Assembly: GCA_964624635.1 (NCBI GenBank)
Contig: CAZUXM010000010.1
Span: 1 to 64,000 of the forward strand
DNA length: 64,000 bases
DNA from: JANWKQ01 sp964624635
Lineage (GTDB): Bacteria; Bacteroidota; Bacteroidia; CAIKAF01
Direction of reading: 5' to 3'
Below, one piece after another: positions 1 to 8,213 of the stretch. The notes under the pieces are model-generated. The model worked only from the letters and a program-made list of their open reading frames with translations, made no database searches and was not told where the DNA came from. The stretch's first letter is position 1, and each line of letters begins with the position of its first letter. The position numbers and the translations under genes are program-made.

Positions 1-893
1 CCCATTCCGAATGCTATAGTTGCTACAATCACTTCTACATCTTCATATAGAAACATATCCTGATGTTTAGCTCTTGTTTTTGCATCCATGCCTGCATGGT
101 ATGGTACAGCAGAAATTCCGTTTACCTGCAATTGTTCAGCAATTTCTTCTACTTTTTTTCTACTCTGACAATATACAATTCCACTTTTGCCAGGATTTGA
201 TTTTACATACTTAATGATTTCTTTATTTACATTTTTCTTCGGTCGAATCTCATAATAAAGATTACTTCGATTAAATGAATCTTTATAAACCGTAGCATCA
301 TGCATACCAAGGTTTTTAAGAATATCTTGCTGTACTTTTGGGGTAGCTGTAGCTGTTAACGCGATAATTGGTACTCTGTCGATTTCTTCAATAATCGGTC
401 TTAATCTTCTGTATTCCGGTCTGAAATCATGTCCCCACTCAGAGATACAGTGAGCTTCATCAATCGCAAAAAAAGAAATTTTTATACTCTGTAAAAACTC
501 TACATTCTCTTCTTTTGTTAAAGATTCGGGAGCAACATATAAAAGTTTAGTAACTCCATCTACTATATCCTTTTTTACTTTATCCCTTTCTGTTTTGCTT
601 AACGATGAATTAAAAAAATGCGCAATACCATCCACATCTCCATAACCCCTAATACTATCTACCTGATTTTTCATTAAAGCTATAAGAGGAGAAACTACAA
701 TGGCAGTTCCTTCACTGATAAGTGCAGGTAATTGATAACATAATGACTTACCACCGCCGGTTGGCATGATTACAAAAGTATCATTACCATTCAGCAGGTT
801 TTCTATAATGGAGTCCTGTTGACCTTTAAATTTACTAAAACCAAAGTATTTTTTTAGTTGCTGATGCAACGTCAATTCTTCTAATTCTTGCAT
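1..893 (-). CDS. recQ: ATP-dependent DNA helicase RecQ (N-terminal part, cut by window edge)
   Basis: The gene starts at the ATG read at 893-891 and runs leftward off the window, so only about 297 codons are present. Translation shows the superfamily 2 helicase order: Q-motif-like FKGQQDSI, Walker A MPTGGGKSLCYQLPAL, the DEAH box AIDEAHCISEWGHDFRPEYR (the RecQ signature, including the aromatic-rich loop), the TAT motif LTATATPKVQ, and motif V ending ATIAFGMG exactly at the edge. RecQ unwinds DNA 3'-5' in recombination and replication repair. The zinc-binding, winged-helix and HRDC parts are not visible. Family is certain; full length cannot be judged. Confidence 0.95.
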   Translation of the reverse strand, partial: MQELEELTLHQQLKKYFGFSKFKGQQDSIIENLLNGNDTFVIMPTGGGKSLCYQLPALISEGTAIVVSPLIALMKNQVDSIRGYGDVDGIAHFFNSSLSKTERDKVKKDIVDGVTKLLYVAPESLTKEENVEFLQSIKISFFAIDEAHCISEWGHDFRPEYRRLRPIIEEIDRVPIIALTATATPKVQQDILKNLGMHDATVYKDSFNRSNLYYEIRPKKNVNKEIIKYVKSNPGKSGIVYCQSRKKVEEIAEQLQVNGISAVPYHAGMDAKTRAKHQDMFLYEDVEVIVATIAFGM

Positions 894-966
894 GCCCGTC
901 AAATAATTTTAATCTTTTAAATATAAACAATTAATCCTTATTTCAACAATAAAATTTGGTTAAACC

Positions 967-1713
967 TTACTTTTTTGCTGTACCAGGAATAATAAAATTG
1001 TACTTCTTTTTAATTTGTTTAGCTGTCATTTCCAGCACATTAATATCAATTTCAATGTTTTCTACCGGTTGATCTTGAGCCGCTGTTTGTGATTGTGCAA
1101 TTAAGTCAACCACCTCTAATCCTTTTACCACCTCACCAAATACTGTGTATTGCATATCTAAATGTGGGGCACCCCCTACTTGCTTATAATCATTGCGCTG
1201 TTGTTCAGTAAACTTGTAATCCGGATTGTTGGTTGCTTTACGAATTTGTTTTTCTACCACATCCAATGTTTGATCATTAAAAACGGCACCCTGAACAATA
1301 TAAAATTGAGACCCCGAAGATGCTCTTTTGGGATTAGCCTGATCTGCCATTCTAGCCGCTGCTAATACCCCTTTTTTATGGTAATGGTCTTTGTTAATCT
1401 CCGCATCAATAGTATAACCCGGCCCCCCCTGACCCCATTGTGCCCTCAAACTATCAGATTTTGAATTTGGATCTCCTGTTTGAATCATAAAGCCTTTAAT
1501 AACTCTGTGAAACTTTGTTTTATCATAATAACCTTCACTGGCCAATTTCAAAAAGTTCTCTTTGTGCAAAGGAGTATCATCATACAACCAGGCATAAATA
1601 TTTCCTTTAGGGGTAATTATTTCTATGAATGAATATTTTTTAGGTTTTACACAACCAAAAGCCTGAGTGCTAATTGCAAATGCCAGTATTAGAACAATTT
1701 GTAGCTTTTTCAT
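967..1713 (-). CDS. Secreted cyclophilin-type peptidyl-prolyl cis-trans isomerase
   Basis: A 248-aa cyclophilin fold that should catalyse proline cis-trans isomerisation in exported proteins. The N-terminus has a signal peptide of about 20 residues ending AFGC, so Cys21 could be a lipidated residue, although the lipobox is weak. Active-site blocks are visible: FHRVI at 68-72, GFMIQTGD near 74-81, GSQFYI at 134-139, and TVFGEV later. An insert of about 35 residues separates the usual GSQFFI and TVFGxV blocks, where many cyclophilins have a short loop. It lies behind recQ on the same strand with a 73-nt gap. The substrate is unknown. Confidence 0.9.
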   Translation of the reverse strand: MKKLQIVLILAFAISTQAFGCVKPKKYSFIEIITPKGNIYAWLYDDTPLHKENFLKLASEGYYDKTKFHRVIKGFMIQTGDPNSKSDSLRAQWGQGGPGYTIDAEINKDHYHKKGVLAAARMADQANPKRASSGSQFYIVQGAVFNDQTLDVVEKQIRKATNNPDYKFTEQQRNDYKQVGGAPHLDMQYTVFGEVVKGLEVVDLIAQSQTAAQDQPVENIEIDINVLEMTAKQIKKKYNFIIPGTAKK

Positions 1714-1968
1714 AGGAGAAGGTTTTGTTACCTAAATATAACTTTTATTTTTTTGGGGTTGCGAATATAGCTAAAATGAAGGTTGAAAAGAATAGAAAAA
1801 TATGGCTTTTTTCGACATTAACCTTTATTATAGTTTTGGTGATTACTGAAGTGAGTATACTACTGAATAACTCATTTTGAGATAGTTGAGTATGGTCAAT
1901 AAATAAATTTAATAGTTCAAAACGTAACATATACCTTTACAAAACGTTTTTAGCTTAAAATATTAGTT

Positions 1969-2355
1969 ATGAGCACACAAACTCCGGAACAAGTATTTGA
2001 AAAACAAAAAAGACAGCGACTGTTGCTGGGTATTGTTTTTGACCTTTTAGGAATCATTACCTATTTCTTCCCGGCAATAGCAGAAATAGGAGATTTGGCT
2101 TGGGCTCCGATAGCTGCTGCTACTTTCTTTGGAATGTATCGTGGTGCTACAGGTCTCATTGGTGGATCCATAGTATTTATTGAAGAGCTATTCCCATTTA
2201 CTGATGTAGTACCTACATTTACCCTGGCATGGGTATGGGTTTATCAAATCAATGGTGGTAAAACAAAAGCAAGGTTCATGAAAGAACAGGAGAAAAAAGC
2301 AAGCCAAGCTTTAGATATTACCCATCTTCAGGAAGATAAAAAACTACCTGCGTAA
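1969..2355 (+). CDS. Small conserved membrane protein, function unknown
   Basis: A 128-aa protein with a charged N-terminus (FEKQKRQR), about three hydrophobic segments (roughly 20-40, 45-62 and 70-92) and a charged cytoplasmic-looking tail rich in Lys and Glu. I do not recognise a catalytic motif. It resembles small inner-membrane proteins common in Bacteroidota, but no function can be given. It stands alone on the plus strand with a clear hairpin terminator 30 nt after its stop, so it is probably a single-gene transcript. Confidence 0.75.
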   Translation: MSTQTPEQVFEKQKRQRLLLGIVFDLLGIITYFFPAIAEIGDLAWAPIAAATFFGMYRGATGLIGGSIVFIEELFPFTDVVPTFTLAWVWVYQINGGKTKARFMKEQEKKASQALDITHLQEDKKLPA

Positions 2356-2386
2356 ATTTATTAGTTATAAAATAATATAATAAAAG

Positions 2387-2413
2387 GCCTGAATATGCTC
2401 AGGCTTTTTTTTT
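2387..2413 (+). terminator. Intrinsic terminator after the 128-aa membrane protein
   Basis: A 6-bp stem GCCTGA/TCAGGC with a 6-nt loop is followed by a run of nine T. It ends only about 5 nt before the next ATG at 2418. Confidence 0.85.
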
Positions 2414-2417
2414 GACC

Positions 2418-2768
2418 ATGATAGAACTATATTTTAATTCTGATTGCAGCAAGTGTAATACTACAGAGTGTATCCTTACCAATCATCATATCACTTTTAA
2501 CAAAATAAAATACCTCAATACTGCACTCAGTAAAGATAAGATAAAGCTATTACTACAAAAACTTGAGATAGGTGCATCGGATCTTATCAGAAAATCAGAA
2601 CCAATTTTTAAAGAACATTTTGAAGGAAAAACACTATGTGAAGAAGAGTGGATTAATGCCATGATTGAATATCCGATTTTGATAGAAAGACCTATTTTAG
2701 TGGATGGTAGCAGGGCAATTATATGCCGTCCACCTGAAAAATTGTATGAATTTTTAAAAATCAGGTAA
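2418..2768 (+). CDS. ArsC/Spx-like thioredoxin-fold protein
   Basis: A 116-aa protein of the arsenate reductase (ArsC/YfgD) thioredoxin-fold group. The N-terminal strand is followed by CSKC (Cys10 and Cys13), then the family blocks RKSEP and YPILIERPILVDG near the C-terminus. Family members reduce arsenate with glutathione or glutaredoxin, or act as regulators. No arsenic-resistance neighbours are present, so the substrate is uncertain. I chose the ATG at 2418; an in-frame TTG at 2412 lies inside the T-run of the preceding terminator and is unlikely. The next gene, fumC, starts 46 nt after its stop. Confidence 0.8.
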   Translation: MIELYFNSDCSKCNTTECILTNHHITFNKIKYLNTALSKDKIKLLLQKLEIGASDLIRKSEPIFKEHFEGKTLCEEEWINAMIEYPILIERPILVDGSRAIICRPPEKLYEFLKIR

Positions 2769-2814
2769 GCCAATGAGCAAAATGTTAAATTTGAGCCCAC
2801 AAAACAAATAAGTT

Positions 2815-4203
2815 ATGGAATTTCGTATTGAAAAAGACACCATGGGTGAGGTAAAAGTACCTGCCGATAAATACTGGGGAGCACAAACTGAACGTAGTCG
2901 TAACAATTTTAAAATTGGGCCGGAGGCTAGTATGCCTAAAGAGATTATTTACGCTTTTGCCTACTTAAAAAAGGCTGCTGCTCATGCCAACACTGAATTA
3001 AAAGTATTGGATGCCTCCAAAACTGAATTGATTTCAAAAGTATGTGATGAGATATTAGCTGGTAAACATGATGGTGAATTTCCATTAGTGATTTGGCAAA
3101 CCGGTAGTGGAACACAAAGTAATATGAATTGTAATGAGGTAATTGCTTACAGAGCTCATGTACTTAGTGGAGGAAAACTTACAGATGAGAAAAAAGTACT
3201 ACACCCCAATGATGATGTAAACAAATCACAAAGTAGTAATGATACATTCCCTACAGCCATGCACATTGCCACTTATAAATTGGTAAATGATGTAACGATT
3301 CCTGGAATACTTCAGCTAAGAAATACCCTCGATAAAAAAGCTAAAGAGTTTGATAAAATTGTAAAAACGGGTCGTACACATTTTATGGATGCAACCCCCT
3401 TAACTTTAGGACAAGAATTTAGCGGGTATGNNNNNNNNNNTATCAGAGCATTAAAAAATGCCATGGTAATGGTAGCTGAATTGGCACTGGGAGGAACAGC
3501 GGTTGGGACCGGTTTAAATACACCTAAAGGTTATGATGTAGTTGTTGCCAAAAAAATTGCTGAATTTACCGGGCTACCATTTATAACTGCACCAAACAAA
3601 TTTGAAGCATTGGCAGCTCATGATGCCATGGTTGAAATGAGTGGTGCTTTAAAAAGAGTAGCGGTTTCATTAATGAAAATAGCGAATGATATAAGAATCT
3701 TAAGTTCGGGTCCACGTTGTGGTATTGGAGAAATTATTATCCCTGATAATGAGCCGGGATCTTCTATCATGCCGGGTAAAGTAAATCCTACTCAACCCGA
3801 AGCCATGACTATGGTAGCTGCTCAGGTAATGGGAAATGATGTTGCCGTAAATATTGGTGGAGCCACCGGACATTTTGAATTAAATGTATTTAAGCCTGTA
3901 ATTGCGGCTAACGTTTTACAAAGTGCCAGATTAATCGGTGATGCTTGCGTAAGTTTTGATGAAAAATGTGCAAAAGGGATTGAACCGAATTTACCAATCA
4001 TTAAACAACATTTAGAAAACTCTTTAATGCTGGTTACAGCTTTAAATCCTCATGTTGGGTATGACAATGCTGCGAAGATTGCTAAAACAGCCCATAAAGA
4101 GGGAAAAACACTTAAACAAACTGCTGTTGACTTAGGATTGTTAACCGCAGAACAGTTTGACCAATGGGTTAAACCGGAAGAAATGACCGGAAGTTTGAAA
4201 TAA
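2815..4203 (+). CDS. fumC: Fumarate hydratase, class II (contains an assembly gap)
   Basis: Class II fumarase interconverts fumarate and malate in the TCA cycle; it is soluble and tetrameric. The sequence follows the fumarase/aspartase family throughout: GSGTQSNMN, the block SSNDTFPTAMH, KTGRTHFMDATPLTLGQE, and the signature GSSIMPGKVNP near residue 315. Ten N at 3431-3440 give four unknown residues. The reading frame continues correctly on both sides. Comparison with remembered homologues suggests that seven residues belong there, so about nine bases are missing beyond the ten N. A strong terminator follows the stop. Confidence 0.96.
   Translation: MEFRIEKDTMGEVKVPADKYWGAQTERSRNNFKIGPEASMPKEIIYAFAYLKKAAAHANTELKVLDASKTELISKVCDEILAGKHDGEFPLVIWQTGSGTQSNMNCNEVIAYRAHVLSGGKLTDEKKVLHPNDDVNKSQSSNDTFPTAMHIATYKLVNDVTIPGILQLRNTLDKKAKEFDKIVKTGRTHFMDATPLTLGQEFSGYXXXXIRALKNAMVMVAELALGGTAVGTGLNTPKGYDVVVAKKIAEFTGLPFITAPNKFEALAAHDAMVEMSGALKRVAVSLMKIANDIRILSSGPRCGIGEIIIPDNEPGSSIMPGKVNPTQPEAMTMVAAQVMGNDVAVNIGGATGHFELNVFKPVIAANVLQSARLIGDACVSFDEKCAKGIEPNLPIIKQHLENSLMLVTALNPHVGYDNAAKIAKTAHKEGKTLKQTAVDLGLLTAEQFDQWVKPEEMTGSLK
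3431..3440. other. Assembly gap (10 N) inside fumC
   Basis: Ten unresolved bases interrupt fumC. The flanking codons GNN and NNT would fit a Val at the left and a Gly at the right, as in a VxxxxxG stretch of homologues. The gap length is probably a placeholder. Confidence 0.95.
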
Positions 4204-4211
4204 TGCATATA

Positions 4212-4238
4212 AAAAAAGCCCCGAAATGGGGCTTTTTT
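4212..4238 (+). terminator. Terminator after fumC, possibly bidirectional
   Basis: An 11-bp perfect stem (A6 GCCCC / GGGGC T6) with a 5-nt loop follows the fumC stop by about 8 nt. The A-run and T-run make it usable from both strands, so it may also serve the convergent gene ending at 4267. Confidence 0.9.
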
Positions 4239-4266
4239 ATTGTATATATGTGTTGGTAAAAAGGGT

Positions 4267-4758
4267 CTATTTAAAGTAAGTATTATAGCATATCTCTGCC
4301 TTATCATGATCTCTAAAATATATTCTTCCTACTGATGATCTTTCGATGGTTGCAGGAACATTCGGAGCAGGATATGTAGTGGTTGAAATGGATGTAATGT
4401 CTTTTGATGTATATAAATAAATAACATCCAGTTGACCGGGAGTAAAGGTTGATTTTAAATCAGATACACCTAACGAACAACTACTTTTATCTAATTCATC
4501 CAACTTACATTCTATCATCTCAATTTTTACAGGAGTCCCATTATCAAACTCTACTGTAGTATACCAAAGATTTTGATTCTTAATCTCTAAATAACAACGT
4601 TCGTAATGGCTATTTTTATTTACCGTAAAACTACATACCTCATTCCCGGGAATCTTAATTTTTTGTTTTCCAAAATCAAGTTCTGTTTGAGCTATAAGAA
4701 CCGGGCTGCCTAATATGAATATCAATATTGGCAGTAATGATTTTCTAATTGAGTTCAT
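4267..4758 (-). CDS. Secreted protein of unknown function
   Basis: A 163-aa protein. It begins with a clear Sec signal peptide: MNSIRK, then a hydrophobic stretch, then a likely cleavage after LIAQ near residue 24. The rest contains several cysteines (CSF, CYLEIK, CKLDELDKSSCS, EICYN), suggesting disulphides in the periplasm or outside the cell. No family is recognised. It converges on fumC across the shared terminator. Confidence 0.7.
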   Translation of the reverse strand: MNSIRKSLLPILIFILGSPVLIAQTELDFGKQKIKIPGNEVCSFTVNKNSHYERCYLEIKNQNLWYTTVEFDNGTPVKIEMIECKLDELDKSSCSLGVSDLKSTFTPGQLDVIYLYTSKDITSISTTTYPAPNVPATIERSSVGRIYFRDHDKAEICYNTYFK

Positions 4759-4843
4759 ATTACCAATTTACAAAAATGTTTTTGAGAGTTGGCTATGTTC
4801 AATCATATTTTAATACTAACAATGTTTGTTAAAAACTCTGGAA

Positions 4844-6175
4844 TCACACTTCCATCCTGATTCTCCATTCAGTAGGATAATAATTATTGATTCGGTTGCC
4901 TAAATATTTAGCTAGCCCTAGTATAGAAGAATCATATCGAATAATATGCCATCCATGTTGATTAGATGATAATTTAATATCTTTTTTAGCCAGATATTCC
5001 AAAGCTGTTTGTTGGTCTACTTCTATTTCAGGATAGTAATTATTATAATAGATACTCATCGATAAGGCATGATCTGGAATAAGGTCTTTTCCCTTTATTG
5101 AACCAATATTTAAATACCCCCCTAACACTTTTGTAATGGAAGTAATTTTCTTCCATTCATCTGATAATTGTTTATGTACCCCAAAAACATTTTCATTAAG
5201 TTGTAAAAACTCAAATTTTTCCTCATGGGTTACCATCGGAGACACCCTTTCTTTAAAACTAGTATTACTCCAATTAATTTTTGCTTTTTTGATGACATGT
5301 TCACTATCAATAGTATCCGTTTTACGCAATACACAACAATAAAACCCTTCTCCTTTACTGAGGTGAGGATAAAATGCATAACCGCCCCCATCAGTATTTC
5401 TAACTGAAGAAAACACGGAAGCATCTACAGAGATGAGTTCTACCGGGAACTCCTCTAACATCCATTCTAAATTCTCATCATTCTCTGCAGGATTAAACGT
5501 ACAGGTGGAATATATACAATAGCCTCCTACATTTAATGCAGGTAAAATATCAGCAATGATTTTTTTTTGACGTTTTGAACATAGATTGCAATTTGCTTCA
5601 CTCCATTCATCAATGGCATCTTTATCTTTTCTGAATAAGCCCTCTCCACTACAAGGGGCATCAATTACTATACAATCAAAAAACTCATCAAGTCCACCCA
5701 ATACATGCACATCCGTATTAGTTACCCATGTATTTGCATAACCCCATTTAATGATATTTTCCAATAAAATTTGTGCTCTTGAGCGAATCACCTCATTGCT
5801 CACTAAAAGTCCTTCTCTATTTAACCAGGACGCAATTAAAGTAGATTTACCTCCGGGAGCTGCACAAAGATCCAATACTCTGATGTTTTTATTTGAAAAT
5901 AAGTTTTCAAGAATATAATGAATAAACATGGAGCTTGACTCTTGTACATAATATGCTCCTGTGTGAAAATACGGGTCAAGTGTAAAAACAGGGCGTTTAT
6001 TTAAATAGTACGCATTATTACACCATGGAATTTCATCATTACCTAATTTTACATTCTTTCCTTTTAGCGGGTGTTTTCTGATTGAGGTAACAGCCGGATT
6101 ATTTAATGCATCGATAAATGCATCTGCATCGGAGAATTGAGTTTTGATTCTTTGAATGAATAAATCCGGAAACAT
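4844..6175 (-). CDS. RsmF/NOL1-NOP2-Sun family RNA m5C methyltransferase
   Basis: A SAM-dependent cytosine-C5 methyltransferase of about 443 aa acting on rRNA or tRNA. Motif I LDLCAAPGGKST lies near residues 101-112. Motif IV DAPCSGEGLF contains Cys175, and motif VI YSTCTF contains Cys225, giving the two cysteines expected of this family. The C-terminal part (from about 290) resembles the RNA-binding extension of RsmF/YebU, including a PUA-like region. I chose the ATG at 6175: it lies 1 nt after the upstream gene's stop (TAA, T, ATG), whereas an ATG at 6214 would overlap that gene by 38 nt. It is translationally coupled behind rlmB. The exact target base is unproven. Confidence 0.88.
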   Translation of the reverse strand: MFPDLFIQRIKTQFSDADAFIDALNNPAVTSIRKHPLKGKNVKLGNDEIPWCNNAYYLNKRPVFTLDPYFHTGAYYVQESSSMFIHYILENLFSNKNIRVLDLCAAPGGKSTLIASWLNREGLLVSNEVIRSRAQILLENIIKWGYANTWVTNTDVHVLGGLDEFFDCIVIDAPCSGEGLFRKDKDAIDEWSEANCNLCSKRQKKIIADILPALNVGGYCIYSTCTFNPAENDENLEWMLEEFPVELISVDASVFSSVRNTDGGGYAFYPHLSKGEGFYCCVLRKTDTIDSEHVIKKAKINWSNTSFKERVSPMVTHEEKFEFLQLNENVFGVHKQLSDEWKKITSITKVLGGYLNIGSIKGKDLIPDHALSMSIYYNNYYPEIEVDQQTALEYLAKKDIKLSSNQHGWHIIRYDSSILGLAKYLGNRINNYYPTEWRIRMEV

Positions 6176-6176
6176 A

Positions 6177-6941
6177 TTAATTGTTTCTTTGACGAACAGC
6201 TTCAAATAATGCAATACCGGTTGCTACAGAAACATTTAAACTTTCTACAGGTCCCGACATAGGTATTTTACACGTAGCATCACATAACTTTAAATATTCC
6301 GGTGAAATACCATCTTCCTCACTTCCCATAACAATGGTAGTAGGTTTTGTTAGCTCTGCAGTATATAAAAGTTGTTTGGTTTTTTCGGTAATACCTACTA
6401 CTTGTATCCCTGACTCTTTTAAAAATTTGATAGTATCTTTTAAGTTATATGACCTGCATATAGGAATTTGATGAATGGCTCCTGCAGATGATTTAATCGC
6501 ATCTTCATTAAGTTGTGCTGCTCCACGCGAAGGTACTATTACTGCATCGGCTCCGGCACAAACAGCACTCCTGCATATGGCACCTACATTACGTACATCC
6601 GTAATACGATCAAGAATGACCAATAAAGGAGTTTTGCCTTCTTCAAATAGTTTAGGAACTATATTTTCGATATTCTGATATTCAACCAATCCTAAAAAAG
6701 CAATAATACCCTGATGAGGTTTCATGGTTATCTTATTTAACTTCTCAACAGGCACATCCTGCATAGGAATGTTTCGGTCTTTACAGATTTTAAAAATTTC
6801 ACCTGTAAATTCATTTTTTAACCCTTTTTTGATGAGAATCTTCTCTATTTCTTTACCACTATGTAATGCTTCTAATACCGGATGCATACCATACGTGAAT
6901 GGCATGGTGCTTTTAGGTGGATAAAATTTCTTTTCTTGCAT
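6177..6941 (-). CDS. rlmB: 23S rRNA 2'-O-methyltransferase RlmB (TrmH/SpoU family)
   Basis: A 254-aa SPOUT methyltransferase. The N-terminal substrate-binding domain begins at PFTYGMHPVLEAL. The catalytic knot carries the three SpoU motifs: VRNVGAICRSAVCAGADAV, IVMGSEEDGIS, and IPMSGPVESLNVSVATGIAL. RlmB methylates a ribose guanosine in the peptidyl-transferase region of 23S rRNA. A -7-like box TACTTTTG ends 5 nt before the ATG, so the transcript may have almost no leader. It is divergent from the RsmB-like gene across 75 nt and is followed by the RsmF-like gene with 1 nt between. Confidence 0.9.
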   Translation of the reverse strand: MQEKKFYPPKSTMPFTYGMHPVLEALHSGKEIEKILIKKGLKNEFTGEIFKICKDRNIPMQDVPVEKLNKITMKPHQGIIAFLGLVEYQNIENIVPKLFEEGKTPLLVILDRITDVRNVGAICRSAVCAGADAVIVPSRGAAQLNEDAIKSSAGAIHQIPICRSYNLKDTIKFLKESGIQVVGITEKTKQLLYTAELTKPTTIVMGSEEDGISPEYLKLCDATCKIPMSGPVESLNVSVATGIALFEAVRQRNN

Positions 6942-6946
6942 GTGTA

Positions 6947-6954
6947 CAAAAGTA
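6947..6954 (-). promoter_or_regulatory. -7 box for rlmB
   Basis: TACTTTTG read on the minus strand fits the Bacteroidota -7 consensus TAnnTTTG. It ends 5 nt from the rlmB ATG. No good -33 TTTG was seen at the usual distance. Confidence 0.45.
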
Positions 6955-7004
6955 CAAATTATACCAATGGTTTTGTTTACTTATTAAAGTTAGAAATTAC
7001 TCAT

Positions 7005-7012
7005 TACCTTTG
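7005..7012 (+). promoter_or_regulatory. -7 box for the RsmB-like gene
   Basis: TACCTTTG fits TAnnTTTG exactly and ends 4 nt before the ATG at 7017. This supports that start and suggests a nearly leaderless message. The -33 element is not obvious. Confidence 0.5.
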
Positions 7013-7016
7013 TCTA

Positions 7017-8213
7017 ATGAAAACTTATCACGTTCCCTTAATTATACAGGCTATACAGTGGATCTTTGTAAAGAAGAAAACTCCCGGAAAAGCATTGGAA
7101 CTTTTATACAAAACCTACGAAGTAAACGGATTTGATAAAAAAATTGTAAGTGAAAATGTATACGAAATTATTAGATGGTGGAGATTACTGGTTGAGTCAA
7201 ATAATAACAACCCCAGTATGCAGGATGAAAACATTGCCCGTATTATTGGAATCAATCTGATAAAAAAAGGGAATAATCTTCCTCCACATCCGTGGTTAAA
7301 AAAGCTCAATATAAATACCATTCAAAAAAAGCTGGAAGAAAAAATAAATATTGATGTTTGTAAACATTCATTGCCTGATTGGATAGAAGAAAAAGGCAAA
7401 GAAGAATTAGGGAATCAATGGGATGAAATGATGAATGCTTTAAATTCTTCTTATAAAATTTGTTTAAGAGTAAATACGCTAAAAACTAATTTGGAAGAGG
7501 TGGTTTCTGAATTTAAAGAAGAAGAGTTTGAGATTTCTACTTCTCAATTAAGTGAAGATGGGATAGTACTAAACGAATTTGAGAATATTTTCAGACACCC
7601 ATTTTTTAAAAATGGGATGGTAGAGATACAAGACATGGGGTCGCAACATGTAGCCTTTTTTACCGGGGTTAAGCCGGGTTTACGAGTAATAGATGCTTGT
7701 GCTGGGGCAGGGGGTAAAACCTTACATATGGCGGCCAGAATGAAAAACAAAGGGAAAATTATTGCTCTGGATATTCATCCATATAAATTGGATGAATTAA
7801 AAACACGTTGTAAAAGAGCCGGGGTTGAAAATGTAGAACCCAAACACATTGAAAACAATAAAGTAATTAAACGATTAAAAGAATCTGCGGATCTTGTACT
7901 TATTGACGCACCATGCAGCGGATTAGGTGTGTTAAAACGTAATCCTGACATTAAATGGAAATTACATCAAGACGAGTTGGAGGAAATATTAGAAATACAG
8001 AAAGACCTCCTGCACAAATATTCTACCATGGTAAAAAAAGGGGGTAAACTGGTGTATGTTACCTGTAGTATTTTCCCCAGCGAAAATGAATGGAGAATAA
8101 AAGAGTTTATTGAATCTCACCCGGATTTTGAACTGGAAGAAGAAAAAAATATTTCACCTGCTATTCCCGAAAGTGATGGTTTTTATATGGCAAGGTTGGT
8201 AAAGAAGAATTAA
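7017..8213 (+). CDS. RsmB-like 16S rRNA m5C methyltransferase
   Basis: A 398-aa RsmB/NOP-family methyltransferase. The N-terminal 160 residues match the helical NusB-like or RNA-recognition portion only loosely. The catalytic part has motif I VIDACAGAGGKT (about 225-235), motif IV DAPCSGLGVLKRNPDIKW with Cys300, and motif VI VTCSIFPSENE with Cys350. The RxPDIKW block is characteristic of RsmB, which methylates 16S rRNA C967 in E. coli. I placed the start at ATG 7017, just after a -7 promoter box; an upstream ATG at 6882 lies inside divergent rlmB. Its stop overlaps that of the MORN gene by 4 bp. Confidence 0.88.
   Translation: MKTYHVPLIIQAIQWIFVKKKTPGKALELLYKTYEVNGFDKKIVSENVYEIIRWWRLLVESNNNNPSMQDENIARIIGINLIKKGNNLPPHPWLKKLNINTIQKKLEEKINIDVCKHSLPDWIEEKGKEELGNQWDEMMNALNSSYKICLRVNTLKTNLEEVVSEFKEEEFEISTSQLSEDGIVLNEFENIFRHPFFKNGMVEIQDMGSQHVAFFTGVKPGLRVIDACAGAGGKTLHMAARMKNKGKIIALDIHPYKLDELKTRCKRAGVENVEPKHIENNKVIKRLKESADLVLIDAPCSGLGVLKRNPDIKWKLHQDELEEILEIQKDLLHKYSTMVKKGGKLVYVTCSIFPSENEWRIKEFIESHPDFELEEEKNISPAIPESDGFYMARLVKKN

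Noticed and set aside
1745..1930. 61-aa minus-strand reading frame
   Set aside because: It lies in AT-rich intergenic DNA, has no recognisable motif or promoter, and composition looks random.
6882..7016. Upstream extension of the RsmB-like gene to ATG 6882
   Set aside because: It would overlap divergent rlmB, has no family similarity, and the -7 box at 7005-7012 points to ATG 7017.
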